A stretch of DNA of 64,000 nt from Staphylococcus argenteus (GCF_000236925.1 NC_016941.1:2046001-2110000), one strand, 5' to 3'. Shown: positions 25,054 to 37,757, numbered from the stretch's first letter. Notes: generated from the sequence alone by a model not told the origin. Program-made: numbers and translations.

Positions 25054-26623
25054 TCTTTTCACCTCTCAAATACCATGACTTCAACATTTGCACATCTTCA
25101 TTACGCGCATATTTAAGTTTAATTGACTCATTTGCCATACCTTTAGCAATGATGAAATTAAAATTACTTAACCCATTGCTTTTAAGCAATGGATGTTGCC
25201 ATGTATCAAATCCTAAAATATGATTTTCTTTAAAATAATAAATATTTCGTTTAAATAATCCGAAATTTTGTATGGTCATTTGATCTTCAATCATTTTAAA
25301 ACCAGCATGTTTAACATAAAGATATCCTTTAAGAACAAGTAAACCAATAATCAATATACTTATTATCACAAATAACCATAATAATTGATTCCAAAAATAC
25401 CAGCAAATTGCTACCAAAGAAATTACAATAATGCTTGGTATTAAAAAATGTCTGTGAAAGCCTGACAAAGGCATACCTTCATTTACTTGTTGATAAGATA
25501 AATTTGGTACTAAATGCTGGATAATTTGATACGCTTTGTCCCTTTTGATAAACGGCAAAATCATCACACTACCAGTATCATTTTCATCATCATCTATTTT
25601 TTTGTTTTCAAAGTCACTCGTAATTATAAAATGTATTGCTGTATAGCCAAATAATTTTCGTATATGTGATTGATGCTCAACGACAGCTTGCAATCTTTTC
25701 GTTGGTACAGTCATTCTTTTCTTATTAAAGAAGCCATATTCAATTTTAAGCTGTTCATTTTCCAGCATAACTGTGAAGCCATAAAATCTTACCATGGTAA
25801 TAATAGTGCCTATAATATATGCCACTAATAACACTACCAAAATGATAATCAAAATCGTAATACTTATAAATTGAACCAATTGACTCAATTGATAACTAAG
25901 TTTTGACCATGGAATTAACTCTCTTACAGCGCCATAAACTGGAACTAAGGCTGCTAACGTAACACCAATGGCACCACTGGTCATTGCCATAAATAGCGAT
26001 TCTTTAAAATTCATTTGATATATAGGAATGCGTTTATTTTTCTGATTAAGCTTACTATCAGAGTTCTGCATTTCATCTAGACGACCTTCTGCGATGTCTT
26101 CCACATTACTTTCAATGTCATGATTACGGTTGTCATTCTGTTCAGTACTAGACTTTTGCGCCATTTCTGTCTTCAACTCTGTTTGCAATTGGTCAATATA
26201 GTTTTCAAGATATTCGCCTTGCTTCTTTGATATTACACTTAATACGATACCATCGCTTGGCGTTTTAATTTGCAAATCCACGCCACCTATAATTTGATTG
26301 ACCACCCCTTGTGACATATCGATAGACTGAATACGTTTAATATTTAATTCTTTACGCTTCTTATTAAAAAAGCCTGTTGTCAAAATAAAAGTATTATTCT
26401 CAATCCAATAGCGTGTATTCATAATTCGGATAATTTGAGGAATGTATGATAATAAAAAGAAAACTAGTACAATACCAGACCATGAATATGATGCTGGATT
26501 AGAAAAATCAAAATCTTTTAATTGAAAGATGATGAAAATAATAAAAACAACAATGTTTTGTTTAATCGCATTAATCAAACCGTTAAAATAAGAAATTGGA
26601 TGTAGCTTTTGAGGTTTAGACAT
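25040..26623 (-). CDS. bPH2 domain membrane protein, YdbT-like
   Basis: 527 residues with repeated bPH2 domains. Membrane helices occur near residues 20-60, about 215-270 and about 400-440, and each pair is followed by a bPH2 segment, for example KKRKELNIKRIQSIDMSQG near residue 85 and FNKKRMTVPTKRLQAVVEHQ near 300. The segment from about 130 to 185 is polar, with many Glu, Asn and Ser. The start ATG 26623 follows GAAAGGGG. It matches the B. subtilis YdbT arrangement of linked YdbS and YdbT genes. Role unknown; B. subtilis ydbST has been linked to bacteriocin resistance, which I offer only as context. Confidence 0.85.
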   Translation of the reverse strand: MSKPQKLHPISYFNGLINAIKQNIVVFIIFIIFQLKDFDFSNPASYSWSGIVLVFFLLSYIPQIIRIMNTRYWIENNTFILTTGFFNKKRKELNIKRIQSIDMSQGVVNQIIGGVDLQIKTPSDGIVLSVISKKQGEYLENYIDQLQTELKTEMAQKSSTEQNDNRNHDIESNVEDIAEGRLDEMQNSDSKLNQKNKRIPIYQMNFKESLFMAMTSGAIGVTLAALVPVYGAVRELIPWSKLSYQLSQLVQFISITILIIILVVLLVAYIIGTIITMVRFYGFTVMLENEQLKIEYGFFNKKRMTVPTKRLQAVVEHQSHIRKLFGYTAIHFIITSDFENKKIDDDENDTGSVMILPFIKRDKAYQIIQHLVPNLSYQQVNEGMPLSGFHRHFLIPSIIVISLVAICWYFWNQLLWLFVIISILIIGLLVLKGYLYVKHAGFKMIEDQMTIQNFGLFKRNIYYFKENHILGFDTWQHPLLKSNGLSNFNFIIAKGMANESIKLKYARNEDVQMLKSWYLRGEKNESL

Positions 26624-27095
26624 CACTTTCAACCCCTTTCAAATTTGACAGAGTTTGTTCTTCGATAATTTTAACATCACTATCTGACATCATTGGTAAT
26701 CGAATTGAATGACCTGCTGTCACAAACTCAACTTGATATAAATTAAGCATTTGACTTAATGGATTAGATTTAATCGACAAATATTGTAAACGTTCAATTC
26801 GACTCGTTTTTTCTTTATATATTAGAAAAGATGTACGATACTGAATACTTGATTGATCTACTTGATAATAACGACAGTGATATTGCCATAATGGTTTAAT
26901 AATTAATTTTAAAACGGTAAAAGTGCAAAAAACAAACAAGATATAAAGTAAATACTGCGACCATTCAAACTTTAACCATACTAAATAAAAAATGGCATAA
27001 ATAATAACGCTCAACAAAAAATCTAAACCATTTGTAATATAGTAATATAGCAATGCCTGCTTAGGACTTTTAGACTTTATAAGTTGATTAGACAT
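26616..27095 (-). CDS. bPH2 domain membrane protein, YdbS-like
   Basis: 159 residues. Two hydrophobic segments (about residues 18-40 and 45-65) then a bPH2 domain with KTSRIERLQYLSIKSNPLSQ. The ATG at 27095 follows GAGGAG. It overlaps the next gene by 8 bases, so the three genes are translationally linked. It is the first gene of the cluster and an intergenic repeat lies just upstream. Confidence 0.85.
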   Translation of the reverse strand: MSNQLIKSKSPKQALLYYYITNGLDFLLSVIIYAIFYLVWLKFEWSQYLLYILFVFCTFTVLKLIIKPLWQYHCRYYQVDQSSIQYRTSFLIYKEKTSRIERLQYLSIKSNPLSQMLNLYQVEFVTAGHSIRLPMMSDSDVKIIEEQTLSNLKGVESDV

Positions 27096-27293
27096 ATGTC
27101 ACACTCCTCAAAATCAAGAATCTATAAATTTATTTTCTATTCATTTTTATTTTTATATGTTGCTAATTATAGCATATGACGAAATTGAAGCTAACTCGAC
27201 TATTTAATTTATATGGATTAAAAGTTTTTAAGTAAAATAGTTTAAATTAACATTATTTACGATGCATCTTAAAATATTGACGATTAAAAAAGA

Positions 27294-27472
27294 CACGAGC
27301 TTGGGACATAAAACAATGTCCTAAGCTCTATAATATTATATTGGCAGTAGTTGACTGAATGAAAATGCGCTTGCAACAAGCTTTTTTCAATTCTAGTCAA
27401 CCTTGCCGGGGTGGGACAACGAAATAAATTTTGTGAAAATATCATTTCTGTCCCACTCCCATATCTTGCAAC
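27294..27472. repeat. Interspersed staphylococcal intergenic repeat with hairpins
   Basis: About 180 bases built from two inverted repeats. GAGCTTGGGACATAAA (27297 onward) faces ATGTCCTAAGCTC, and GGGGTGGGACAACGAAAT (27409 onward) faces ATTTCTGTCCCACTCC near 27453-27470. Between them lies the conserved-looking TTGGCAGTAGTTGACTGAAT. I know closely similar stretches from many intergenic sites of S. aureus. It sits between kdpC and the bPH2 genes and could act as a terminator for kdpC in this orientation. No gene is visible in the 380-base gap. Confidence 0.8.
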
Positions 27473-27476
27473 TATA

Positions 27477-28037
27477 TCATCTCTTCAATTTATCTAGTCC
27501 AATATTGAGTTCTAATACGTTCACATAGTCATAGGTTAATACTCCACGTCGCTTATTGCGATCAATCAAATCAATTACTTTTATCATAGATATGTGTCGT
27601 GCAGTCGCAATACGTTGTGCTTGTTTACGTGCATTTTCAACAGTAATATGCGGATCCAAACCTGATCCAGAACTTGTAATGGCATCTATCGCTAAGTTTC
27701 CTTTATCATTTTCAATAAGATGTTTCGCTCGTTTCATTAACTTCACATTACTATTAGATTCATTAGTCCCTCCAGACGACACTCCAGTTTTATAAAATTT
27801 TTCAGGATTCATATTATAATCAACTGCGCTTGGACGCCCATGAAAATAGTGATCCTCCGTCCATAATTGCCCAACAATTTTAGATCCTACGATACGGTGA
27901 TCATATAGTATTAAACTACCATTAGCTTGTTGATGAAAAAATATTTGGCCAATCAAGGTTAAAGTTAGTGGATATAATATGCCACATAAAATCATAGTTA
28001 TCATCGTTAAACATATACTACTTCGAAGTGCTCTCAT
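27477..28037 (-). CDS. kdpC: Potassium-transporting ATPase subunit C
   Basis: Periplasm-side (here extracellular-side) accessory subunit of the high-affinity KdpFABC potassium pump, needed for assembly. 186 residues from the ATG at 28037, which follows AAGGAG. One N-terminal membrane helix (about residues 8-30). KdpC signatures are GRPSAVDYN, the SSGGTNESNSN stretch and SSGSGLDPHITVENARKQA. It differs clearly from the S. aureus core KdpC I remember, especially in the region after residue 90. Confidence 0.93.
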   Translation of the reverse strand: MRALRSSICLTMITMILCGILYPLTLTLIGQIFFHQQANGSLILYDHRIVGSKIVGQLWTEDHYFHGRPSAVDYNMNPEKFYKTGVSSGGTNESNSNVKLMKRAKHLIENDKGNLAIDAITSSGSGLDPHITVENARKQAQRIATARHISMIKVIDLIDRNKRRGVLTYDYVNVLELNIGLDKLKR

Positions 28038-28057
28038 TTGTTTATTGTCACTCCTTT

Positions 28058-30085
28058 TCACACAAAAAATTGTACAATTAAATCTATTACTTTAATGCCT
28101 ACGAATGGAACAATTATGCCACCTAAACCATAGGTCACCATATTATTTATGAACACCCGATCTATTGAATAACTTTTTACTTTTACACCTTTCAACGCAA
28201 CTGGTATTAAAGCAACAATAATTAATGCATTAAATAACAATGCTGAAATAATAGCTGACTGTGGCGATGATAATTGCATTAGGTTTAATCGAGCCATTTC
28301 AGGAATCGTTGACATCATAAGAGCTGGCAATATTGCAAAGTATTTAGCAATATCATTCGCTAAACTGAATGTTGTTAATGAGCCCCTTGTCATTAATAAT
28401 TGTTTCCCAATTTTAACGACTTCTATTATTTTTGTTGGGTTCGAATCTAAATCAATAAGGTTTGCCGCTTCCTTGGCACTTATAGTTCCAGAATTCATTG
28501 CTAACCCTATATTTGCCTGTGCTAATGCTGGTGCATCATTGGTGCCATCGCCCGTCATTGCTACGATATGTCCTTTTTCTTGTTCACCTTTTATTACTTT
28601 TATCTTATCTTCAGGCTTACATTCTGCTATAAATCTATCTACTCCTGCTTCTTTAGCTATAGTTGCAGCAGTCAACGCATTATCACCTGTACACATTACT
28701 GTTTCAATACCCATTTCACGCAACTCGGCAAAACGCTCAACCAATCCTTCCTTAATCATATCTTTCAAATAAATGACTCCAAGCATAACGTTTTCCTCAA
28801 TGACAATTAATGGCGTACCACCTTTGCTAGATACATCGCTACACAATATTTCTATATTAGATGGAATAATACCTTGTTGCTGCTTAATAAGTTTAATCAT
28901 GCTATCAGGTGCACCTTTAAAAATCGATACGCCGTTTGTTTCAATGCCACTCATCCTAGTTTCAGCTGTAAAGGGTTTGTATGTACCTTCAATTTGTTCT
29001 GGCAAATTACCTCTATGCATGTCCTTTGCTAAAGTTACAATACTTTTTCCTTCTGGAGTGTCATCATATAACGATGACATATATGCTGCTTTAATCAACT
29101 TAGTCTTTAAATGTTCATTCACCGGTAAAAATGCACTAGCAATTCGATTGCCATAAGTAATTGTGCCAGTCTTATCTAAAATCATGACATCAACATCACC
29201 ACACACTTCAACAGCACGGCCACTTTTTGCCAAAACATTAAACTGAGTAACCCTATCCATCCCTGCAATGCCTATAGCAGACAACAGCCCACCAATTGTT
29301 GTCGGTATTAAACAAACAGTTAAGGCAATAAGCAAGGCAATCGGTAAGATTACATGTAAATGTGCTGCAATTGGATACAATGTAGCAATAACGACTAGAA
29401 AAATTATTGTTAGCGTCGTTAATAATGTAAATAAGGCAATTTCATTTGGTGTTTTAGTCCTTTCAGCACCTTCTACTAGTGCAATCATTTTATCTAAAAA
29501 TGATGTCCCGATTTCACTTTCAACACGTATCTCCAACCAGTCAGAAGTTACAACCGTTCCGCCAATTACACCGGAAAAATCACCACCGGATTCTTTAATG
29601 ACAGGTGCAGACTCACCAGTAATAGCAGACTCATCTACAGTCGCCAATCCATTAATGACTACACCATCAGCAGGAATGGTCTCTCCATTTTCAACTCGTA
29701 TATGTTGCCCTTTTTTTAATTCAGAAGCGTTCACTATTTTAAATAGACCGTTCGAGTCTATGACACGTGCAGTCAAATTTGATTGTGCTTCTCGTAAACT
29801 ATCCGCTTGCGCCTTACCTCTACCTTCAGCAATCGCTTCAGAAAAATTCGCAAATAAGATTGTTAATAATAAGATGATGAAAATTGTAATTAAATAACCT
29901 CTCGACAACTGACTTTGTCCAAAAATATCGGGCAAACATATGAGTATCATCATCAATAGCATTCCTATTTCTACAACAAACATAATTGGATTTTTAACCA
30001 ACAGTTTAGGATTTAACTTTATGACACTCATTTTAAACGCTTCTATTAATATTGCATGATTAAAATATTTATTTACATGATGCAT
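28058..30085 (-). CDS. kdpB: Potassium-transporting ATPase ATP-binding subunit
   Basis: P-type ATPase subunit that energises K+ uptake by KdpA. 675 residues. It contains the TGES actuator motif (ITGESAPV), the phosphorylated aspartate in [11 protein letters not shown] near residue 304, [14 protein letters not shown] in the P domain, and KGAPD in the nucleotide-binding domain. Membrane helices occur near 35-75, 215-280 and 570-675. It follows kdpA by 18 bases and precedes kdpC by 20. Confidence 0.97.
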   Translation of the reverse strand: MHHVNKYFNHAILIEAFKMSVIKLNPKLLVKNPIMFVVEIGMLLMMILICLPDIFGQSQLSRGYLITIFIILLLTILFANFSEAIAEGRGKAQADSLREAQSNLTARVIDSNGLFKIVNASELKKGQHIRVENGETIPADGVVINGLATVDESAITGESAPVIKESGGDFSGVIGGTVVTSDWLEIRVESEIGTSFLDKMIALVEGAERTKTPNEIALFTLLTTLTIIFLVVIATLYPIAAHLHVILPIALLIALTVCLIPTTIGGLLSAIGIAGMDRVTQFNVLAKSGRAVEVCGDVDVMILDKTGTITYGNRIASAFLPVNEHLKTKLIKAAYMSSLYDDTPEGKSIVTLAKDMHRGNLPEQIEGTYKPFTAETRMSGIETNGVSIFKGAPDSMIKLIKQQQGIIPSNIEILCSDVSSKGGTPLIVIEENVMLGVIYLKDMIKEGLVERFAELREMGIETVMCTGDNALTAATIAKEAGVDRFIAECKPEDKIKVIKGEQEKGHIVAMTGDGTNDAPALAQANIGLAMNSGTISAKEAANLIDLDSNPTKIIEVVKIGKQLLMTRGSLTTFSLANDIAKYFAILPALMMSTIPEMARLNLMQLSSPQSAIISALLFNALIIVALIPVALKGVKVKSYSIDRVFINNMVTYGLGGIIVPFVGIKVIDLIVQFFV

Positions 30086-30103
30086 ATATTTTCATCCTTT
30101 TCA

Positions 30104-31783
30104 TTATTTTAAAGTTAAAAATTCACCGATTGGACCGAGAAGTAACACAGGAACAAATGTTAATCCACTAAGTAAAATGATAAAGACAACTAGTGATACA
30201 CCAAAATAAGGTTTATCAATTGCAATCGTATACTTTTCTTGGTGGTAAGATTTTTTCCTAACTAGGCTAGACGCAATCATCAATTGCAAGATAATTGGTA
30301 TATATCTAGCAAATATCATTATGATACCTGTTGAAATATTCCAAAACGGTGTATTGTCTTTTAACCCTTCAAACCCTGAGCCATTATTTGCAGATGCAGA
30401 TGTCATTTCATAAAGTACTTGAGATACGCCATGAAATGATGGATTCGTAATAGTGTCACTAACACCAGGAATGACATACACGAGTGCAGAGAAAACTAAT
30501 ATTAAAATTGGATGAATGAGAAATGCTAACACTATACATTTCATCTCACGACCTCCGATAGGCATATTTAAATATTCTGGTGTTTTTCCAACCATCAAAC
30601 TGCAAATAAATACAGTTAACAATACGTAGATTAATAGATTCATTAATCCGACACCTTCTCCACCAAATACAATATTTAACATCATAAATATCATTGGCCC
30701 TAAACCACCTAATGCCGTTAAACTATCATGCATATTATTAACAGATCCAGTAGTAAAAGCAGTCGTTATAATCGAAAATACTGATGATAATCCAATACCA
30801 AATCGTACCTCCTTGCCTTCAAAATTAGCATCATGAATACCTAAATGATTAAATAGTGGATTACCATGGTACTCACTCCACATCGTTAAAATTATTCCAC
30901 TAATAAAAATGATGAACATTGTTACAAATAATACCCAAACATGACGATGTACGTGTCTACCATTTTTAGTCAACATACGCCCAAATAAAAATAATATTGC
31001 TAGCGGAAGTAGCATCATACTGCCCATTTCAATAAAATTACTCCATATATTTGGATTTTCAAAAGGTGTTGATGCATTACCTCCTAAAAACCCTCCACCA
31101 TTGGTACCAAGGTGTTTAATAGATTCAAGTGAAGCTATTGGTCCAATAGCAATATGCTGTATTTGACCACTTAATGTGCAAATCATTAAATTGCCATGCA
31201 ATGTTTGTGGTACTCCTTGAATCATTAATAAAATACTTAGTAAAAATGAAATTGGTAATAGTACACGCACTATAAACCTAATAATATCCTGATAGAAATT
31301 TCCTATAATATCTGTCAATCCCGTTAACCTACGCAACATTGCAATACATACGGCATAACCTGATGCACTTGATGTAAACATTAAATAAGTCATAACAATC
31401 ATTTGCGTTAAATACGTAGCTCCAGTTTCGCCACTATAATGTTGTAAATTAGTATTTGTTAAAAATGATGCTGCCGTATTAAGCGCTAAAATAAACGACT
31501 GATTCAAATTATGATTTGGATTTAAAAAAAGCCACTGTTGCGTTAACAACAACACAAATGCAATTAAACCCATTAATGCATTAAATGCTAAAAAGTGCTT
31601 TAAGTATCTTTTAGCTGACATATGCTCTAAATCTGTTCCGATTATTTTAAAACATACATTTTCAAAATTTCTAAATATCCCATCAGCAAATGTTGGTTGA
31701 ATTAATGCTACACGATAAAGATACTTACTAAATACATAAGCAATAAAAACTATAATTACTAAGAATAAAATTATTTCTACCAT
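30104..31783 (-). CDS. kdpA: Potassium-transporting ATPase potassium-binding subunit
   Basis: Channel-like subunit that binds and translocates K+. About 559 residues with ten membrane segments. The selectivity-filter repeats are visible as [31 protein letters not shown] and STPF-like loops in the middle of the chain, and [12 protein letters not shown] near residue 450. The ATG at 31783 follows AGGTGAG; an upstream GTG at 31792 is open but sits in that site. kdpF precedes it by 20 bases. Confidence 0.96.
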   Translation of the reverse strand: MVEIILFLVIIVFIAYVFSKYLYRVALIQPTFADGIFRNFENVCFKIIGTDLEHMSAKRYLKHFLAFNALMGLIAFVLLLTQQWLFLNPNHNLNQSFILALNTAASFLTNTNLQHYSGETGATYLTQMIVMTYLMFTSSASGYAVCIAMLRRLTGLTDIIGNFYQDIIRFIVRVLLPISFLLSILLMIQGVPQTLHGNLMICTLSGQIQHIAIGPIASLESIKHLGTNGGGFLGGNASTPFENPNIWSNFIEMGSMMLLPLAILFLFGRMLTKNGRHVHRHVWVLFVTMFIIFISGIILTMWSEYHGNPLFNHLGIHDANFEGKEVRFGIGLSSVFSIITTAFTTGSVNNMHDSLTALGGLGPMIFMMLNIVFGGEGVGLMNLLIYVLLTVFICSLMVGKTPEYLNMPIGGREMKCIVLAFLIHPILILVFSALVYVIPGVSDTITNPSFHGVSQVLYEMTSASANNGSGFEGLKDNTPFWNISTGIIMIFARYIPIILQLMIASSLVRKKSYHQEKYTIAIDKPYFGVSLVVFIILLSGLTFVPVLLLGPIGEFLTLK

Positions 31784-31803
31784 AGTTCTCACCTAACATG
31801 TTT

Positions 31804-31884
31804 TTAAAATTTTTCACTGTGAATTAAAGCAAAAAATAAGTACATCACTAATGTGATAACAATTAAAATCAAACAAATAATCAT
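31804..31884 (-). CDS. kdpF: Potassium-transporting ATPase subunit F (small)
   Basis: 26 codons, MIICLILIVITLVMYLFFAL plus a short tail ending EKF. It is a single membrane helix with a polar end, the expected KdpF topology, and stabilises the Kdp complex in E. coli. The ATG at 31884 follows an AAGGAGGT site about 9 bases away, much better than expected by chance. It lies 20 bases before kdpA. Too short to be listed by simple ORF thresholds. Confidence 0.85.
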   Translation of the reverse strand: MIICLILIVITLVMYLFFALIHSEKF

Positions 31885-32050
31885 TGTTCTGACCTCCTTT
31901 AACCCATCCACATCGTAACAAGATGTTTATGAGTTAAATATTAATTTTCAAACTTAGTTATTAAGAATTCATTAAGATACTCATACAGAAAGAAATTTTA
32001 TAGCATTAAATTGCGAAGAATATTATGATATTGCTATCGAGGTGAAGGTT

Positions 32051-34696
32051 ATGACGAACACTGAATCGCTAAAAATAGGAAAGACGCGTGGAACTCTAAC
32101 CATCTATATTGGTTATAGTCCTGGTGTTGGTAAAACGTTTGAAATGTTATCGAATGCGATTGATTTATATCAAAATGGTGCTGATATAAAAATCGGATAT
32201 ATCGAACCCCATCAACGTCGTGAAACCGAAGCATTGGCAAAAAAATTACCCGAAATCGCAACTAATGTCACAAAACATGGTAGCCACAGTTTTCAAGATT
32301 TGAATATAGATCGTATTCTCGAAGAAGCGCCGACGATTGTTCTAATCGATGAGTTAGCGCACACAAATATATCAAGAGAGCGCCATGAAAAACGATACAT
32401 GGACATTGAAGAAATTCTAAACCACGGTATAGATGTGCATACAACATTAAATATTCAACATATAGAAAGTTTAAGTAGTCAAATCGAAATGATGACTGGT
32501 GTCCAAGTAAAAGAACGTGTGCCTGATTATTTTATAATTGGCGCAGATGTCTTAGAAGTTGTAGATATTTCACCTAATCAATTAATAAAAAGGTTAAAAG
32601 CTGGGAAAGTATATAAAAAAGATCGTCTTGAAGTTGCATTTAGCAATTTTTTTACTTACGAACACTTGAGTGAACTTAGAACGCTAACGTTACGCACTGT
32701 CGCTGATTTAATGAGTGATAAGGAAAAATTACGCCATAATAATAAAGCAATTATGACACCACATATTGCTGTAGCTATTAGTGGCAGTATTTATAATGAA
32801 GCGGTAATAAAAGAGGCTTTTCACATTGCCCAAAAAGAACATGCAAAGTTTACAGCTATCTATATAGATATTTTTGAAAAAAATAGGCAGCACCATGATA
32901 GTCAAAAGCATGTACATCGTCATCTTATGCTAGCAAAATCATTAGGCGCTAAAGTAAAAGTTGTCTACAGTCAAAGTGTGGCATCGGGTTTAGACGAATG
33001 GTGCAAAAATCAAGATGTTACTAAATTAATTATTGGGCAACATATTAGAAATAAATGGGTAGACTTTTTTAATACACCATTGATTGATCGTTTAATGTCG
33101 TTTGATCATCACTATAAAATTGAAATTGTTCCTATTAAACAAATTCCTGTCGCGTTAAATACGAATAAAATACCTTATCGCCCTAAAAGTAAGCGATTCG
33201 CTAAAGATATGTTAAAAATGCTTTTGATTCAAATGATATGCATATTAATGGGGTTATGGGTATACGAGCTTGATAAACATGAATCCAGTACTATTATCTT
33301 AATGCTCTTCCTCATTGGCATCATATTAGTATCAATTTGGACACAATCGTATATGGTTGGGTTTATAGCGGCAATACTGAATGTCTTTGTTTTTAATTAC
33401 TTTTTTACAGAACCAAGATTTACGTTTGAAGTATATCGTTTTGATTATCCAATTACATTTATTGTCAGTATTTTAACGAGTGCTTTATTAAAAGAAATTA
33501 AATTTCAGTATTCAATTACTAAAAAGCAGCTCTATCGAACAGATTTATTATTACAGTTTAATGATTCGATTAAACAAACATATACAGTAAAAGATTTATT
33601 GGTAAATGCAGGACATCAAATTCATCAATTATTGCAACAACCAATTACAATTTATGTAATAGATGACTCTAAAGTCAGCAAAACCATTCCATTACAACAA
33701 GACGCCGACTATAAAAACCAACATTATGAACAAGTGTTAAGTTGGGTTATCAAAAACGAAAGGCAAGCAGGTGCAACAACAGATACCTTTCCAGGCATCA
33801 ATCAATGGTTAATTCCGATAGGTGCTTCCCCTGTTAAAGGTGTAGTTGCAATAAATTGTCAACAATCACAAACTATTAATCCGTATGATGCATCCATACT
33901 TGAATCTATGCTAAACGAATTGTCCTTAGCAGTTGAGAATGTGACATTATTAAAACAAACGAGAGAGTCTATGTTACAAGCTGAGCGCCAACTTACACAT
34001 TCTAATTTTTTGCGCTCAATTTCTCATGATATACGTACTCCTTTAACAACTATTATGGGGAATTTAGATATTTTAATGACACATAATAAACTAATGCCGT
34101 TCAATGAGCAACAGCAGTTACTGTTAAACAGTTACCAAGAAAGTCAGTATTTATATCATTTAGTAACCAATATATTGTCTCTAACTCGATTACAATCTTC
34201 TAATGTTCATATCAAGTTGCAACCATATTTAGTTAGCGAATTAGTAGAGGAAATTGACACTATTTTAAAACGTCGTCATTTAAAAGATGATGTAACAATC
34301 GCGTTAACTGAAGATTTACATTTTGTGAGAATTGACAGTAAATTAATACTTCAAGCAATATTTAATTTAATTGAAAATGCAATAAAACATTCGTCGTCCA
34401 ACACGACTATTAAATTATGTATTCATAGGCCAAACGATAAACAAGTTCAATTTTCTGTTATTGATGAAGGTCCAGGTATAAGTGCACAAGAACAACAAAA
34501 GATTTTTGAACCTTTTTATACTGGTGCGAATAAACATTTTAAAGATAATCAAAAAGAAAGTATGGGACTTGGACTATATTTAGTGCAGACTATACTGCAT
34601 AAACATCATTCAATTCTACAATATAAAACGAATCAACCACATGGTAGTATATTTTATTTCAATATTGATATAGATTTTAGTGAAGGAGACGTATAA
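32051..34696 (+). CDS. kdpD: Sensor histidine kinase KdpD
   Basis: Potassium and c-di-AMP sensor controlling kdp transcription. 881 residues. Order: KdpD N-terminal domain with the Walker A GYSPGVGKTFE near residue 20, a USP domain (about 230-360), four membrane helices (about 385-480), a GAF-like stretch, then the kinase core with phosphohistidine in ISHDIRTPLTT near residue 660 and the ATPase N and G boxes (LIENAIKHS, DEGPGISAQEQ, GLGLYLV). The USP domain shows SGS at about 238-240 and FTAIY about 25 residues later, the SxS-X20-FTAxY c-di-AMP motif described for S. aureus KdpD. I chose ATG 32051 after GAGGTG. kdpE overlaps by one base. Confidence 0.96.
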   Translation: MTNTESLKIGKTRGTLTIYIGYSPGVGKTFEMLSNAIDLYQNGADIKIGYIEPHQRRETEALAKKLPEIATNVTKHGSHSFQDLNIDRILEEAPTIVLIDELAHTNISRERHEKRYMDIEEILNHGIDVHTTLNIQHIESLSSQIEMMTGVQVKERVPDYFIIGADVLEVVDISPNQLIKRLKAGKVYKKDRLEVAFSNFFTYEHLSELRTLTLRTVADLMSDKEKLRHNNKAIMTPHIAVAISGSIYNEAVIKEAFHIAQKEHAKFTAIYIDIFEKNRQHHDSQKHVHRHLMLAKSLGAKVKVVYSQSVASGLDEWCKNQDVTKLIIGQHIRNKWVDFFNTPLIDRLMSFDHHYKIEIVPIKQIPVALNTNKIPYRPKSKRFAKDMLKMLLIQMICILMGLWVYELDKHESSTIILMLFLIGIILVSIWTQSYMVGFIAAILNVFVFNYFFTEPRFTFEVYRFDYPITFIVSILTSALLKEIKFQYSITKKQLYRTDLLLQFNDSIKQTYTVKDLLVNAGHQIHQLLQQPITIYVIDDSKVSKTIPLQQDADYKNQHYEQVLSWVIKNERQAGATTDTFPGINQWLIPIGASPVKGVVAINCQQSQTINPYDASILESMLNELSLAVENVTLLKQTRESMLQAERQLTHSNFLRSISHDIRTPLTTIMGNLDILMTHNKLMPFNEQQQLLLNSYQESQYLYHLVTNILSLTRLQSSNVHIKLQPYLVSELVEEIDTILKRRHLKDDVTIALTEDLHFVRIDSKLILQAIFNLIENAIKHSSSNTTIKLCIHRPNDKQVQFSVIDEGPGISAQEQQKIFEPFYTGANKHFKDNQKESMGLGLYLVQTILHKHHSILQYKTNQPHGSIFYFNIDIDFSEGDV

Positions 34697-35391
34697 TGCA
34701 ATCTAAAATATTAATTATTGAAGATGATCATGCAATTACACATTTACTAGATGTCGCTTTAACTTTAGATTATTACACTGTAACTACAGCTGAAAATGCC
34801 ACAAGTGCACATTTTAAAATTCAAATTGATAAACCAGATATTATATTACTAGACTTAGGCTTACCAGATAAAGACGGTTTATGCTTAATTACCGAGATTA
34901 GACAGCATACAGATATTCCTATTATTGTGATAAGTGCTAGACAAGAAGAACAAACTATTATTCAAGCATTAGATAATGGTGCAAATGACTATATGACAAA
35001 ACCATTTAACGTTGATGAGCTTCGTGCAAGAATTAGAGTTATCGAAAGAATTGCCAAATCTAACCAAGAAACTAATATTATTTTTACAAACGGTTTACTA
35101 GTTATCGACTTTGATTCCAAATCAGTTATTATCAATAACCAAGAAGTCCATTTGACACCAAATGAATTTAGTTTACTGGAATTGTTATCAAAACATAAGG
35201 GTAAAGTGCTAACATACGAAATGATACTTAAACGAATTTATGGTTATGTAAATAAAACTGAAATGCCTAGCTTACGCGTTCATATGACTTCTTTAAGACA
35301 AAAACTTTCTCAATGTCATACAGATGCTAAAGATATTATCAAAACACATCCACGTATCGGTTATCAAATGTTGCAATGGAAAGATAAATAA
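34696..35391 (+). CDS. kdpE: Response regulator KdpE
   Basis: OmpR-family partner of KdpD. 231 residues. The receiver domain has the phosphoacceptor aspartate in ILLDLGLPDKDG near residue 52 and the conserved lysine in MTKPF. The winged-helix DNA-binding domain follows (HLTPNEFSLLELL near residue 155 and the RVHMTSLRQKL recognition helix). Its ATG overlaps the kdpD stop (TAATG). A terminator follows. Confidence 0.95.
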   Translation: MQSKILIIEDDHAITHLLDVALTLDYYTVTTAENATSAHFKIQIDKPDIILLDLGLPDKDGLCLITEIRQHTDIPIIVISARQEEQTIIQALDNGANDYMTKPFNVDELRARIRVIERIAKSNQETNIIFTNGLLVIDFDSKSVIINNQEVHLTPNEFSLLELLSKHKGKVLTYEMILKRIYGYVNKTEMPSLRVHMTSLRQKLSQCHTDAKDIIKTHPRIGYQMLQWKDK

Positions 35392-35399
35392 TTTATTTT

Positions 35400-35442
35400 G
35401 AAAAGGTCACTGTCATTAACATAGATATGCAGTGTCCTTTTT
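35400..35442 (+). terminator. Terminator of kdpDE
   Basis: AAAGGTCACTG (35402-35412) pairs with CAGTGTCCTTT (35430-35440), apart from one mismatch, and is followed by T residues. The + strand side matches kdpE. The rest of the gap to cshA (about 220 bases) shows no gene. Confidence 0.8.
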
Positions 35443-35659
35443 TACATCCATTCATTTTGATGTGAGATTATCATAATATTTATGACTTATTTCTACTGAA
35501 AACATGCTCGTTATTAGTCGAATCAAAACTAATACAATTTTCCTCTATTCGAATTCTCCGTCAATTTCGCCAAATCTTTTGTACAATACTTAAATCGAAC
35601 TATATATCGGATAAATGGAAAATTTTCGTTTTTCATGAGTCTAAATTATGATAGAACTA

Positions 35660-35697
35660 AAAAAAGAGCTTAAGACATGACATCTTAAAGCTCTTAA
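35660..35697 (-). terminator. Terminator of cshA
   Basis: On the - strand AGAGCTTTAAGATGTC pairs with CATGTCTTAAGCTCT (arms about 35681-35697 and 35667-35681), then seven T. The stem resembles part of the interspersed repeat at 27.3 kb, which also uses GAGCTT-type arms. Confidence 0.85.
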
Positions 35698-35705
35698 TCA
35701 ATTTA

Positions 35706-37655
<1,950 letters not shown>

Positions 37656-37705
37656 TCAAAAAAGAAAAGATGGTTTCGTAAAAAACAAAACCACCTCTTC
37701 TCTTC
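37656..37705 (-). terminator. Terminator of the ddl-murF transcript
   Basis: On the - strand AAGAGGTGGTTT (37687-37698) pairs with AAACCATCTTTT (37665-37676), followed by CTTTTTT. It lies about 50 bases after the murF stop. Confidence 0.85.
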
Positions 37706-37757
37706 AAACGCTTGTCATTGCGTTTACCATTTATACAAACGTGCTATGTCGTCGTTT

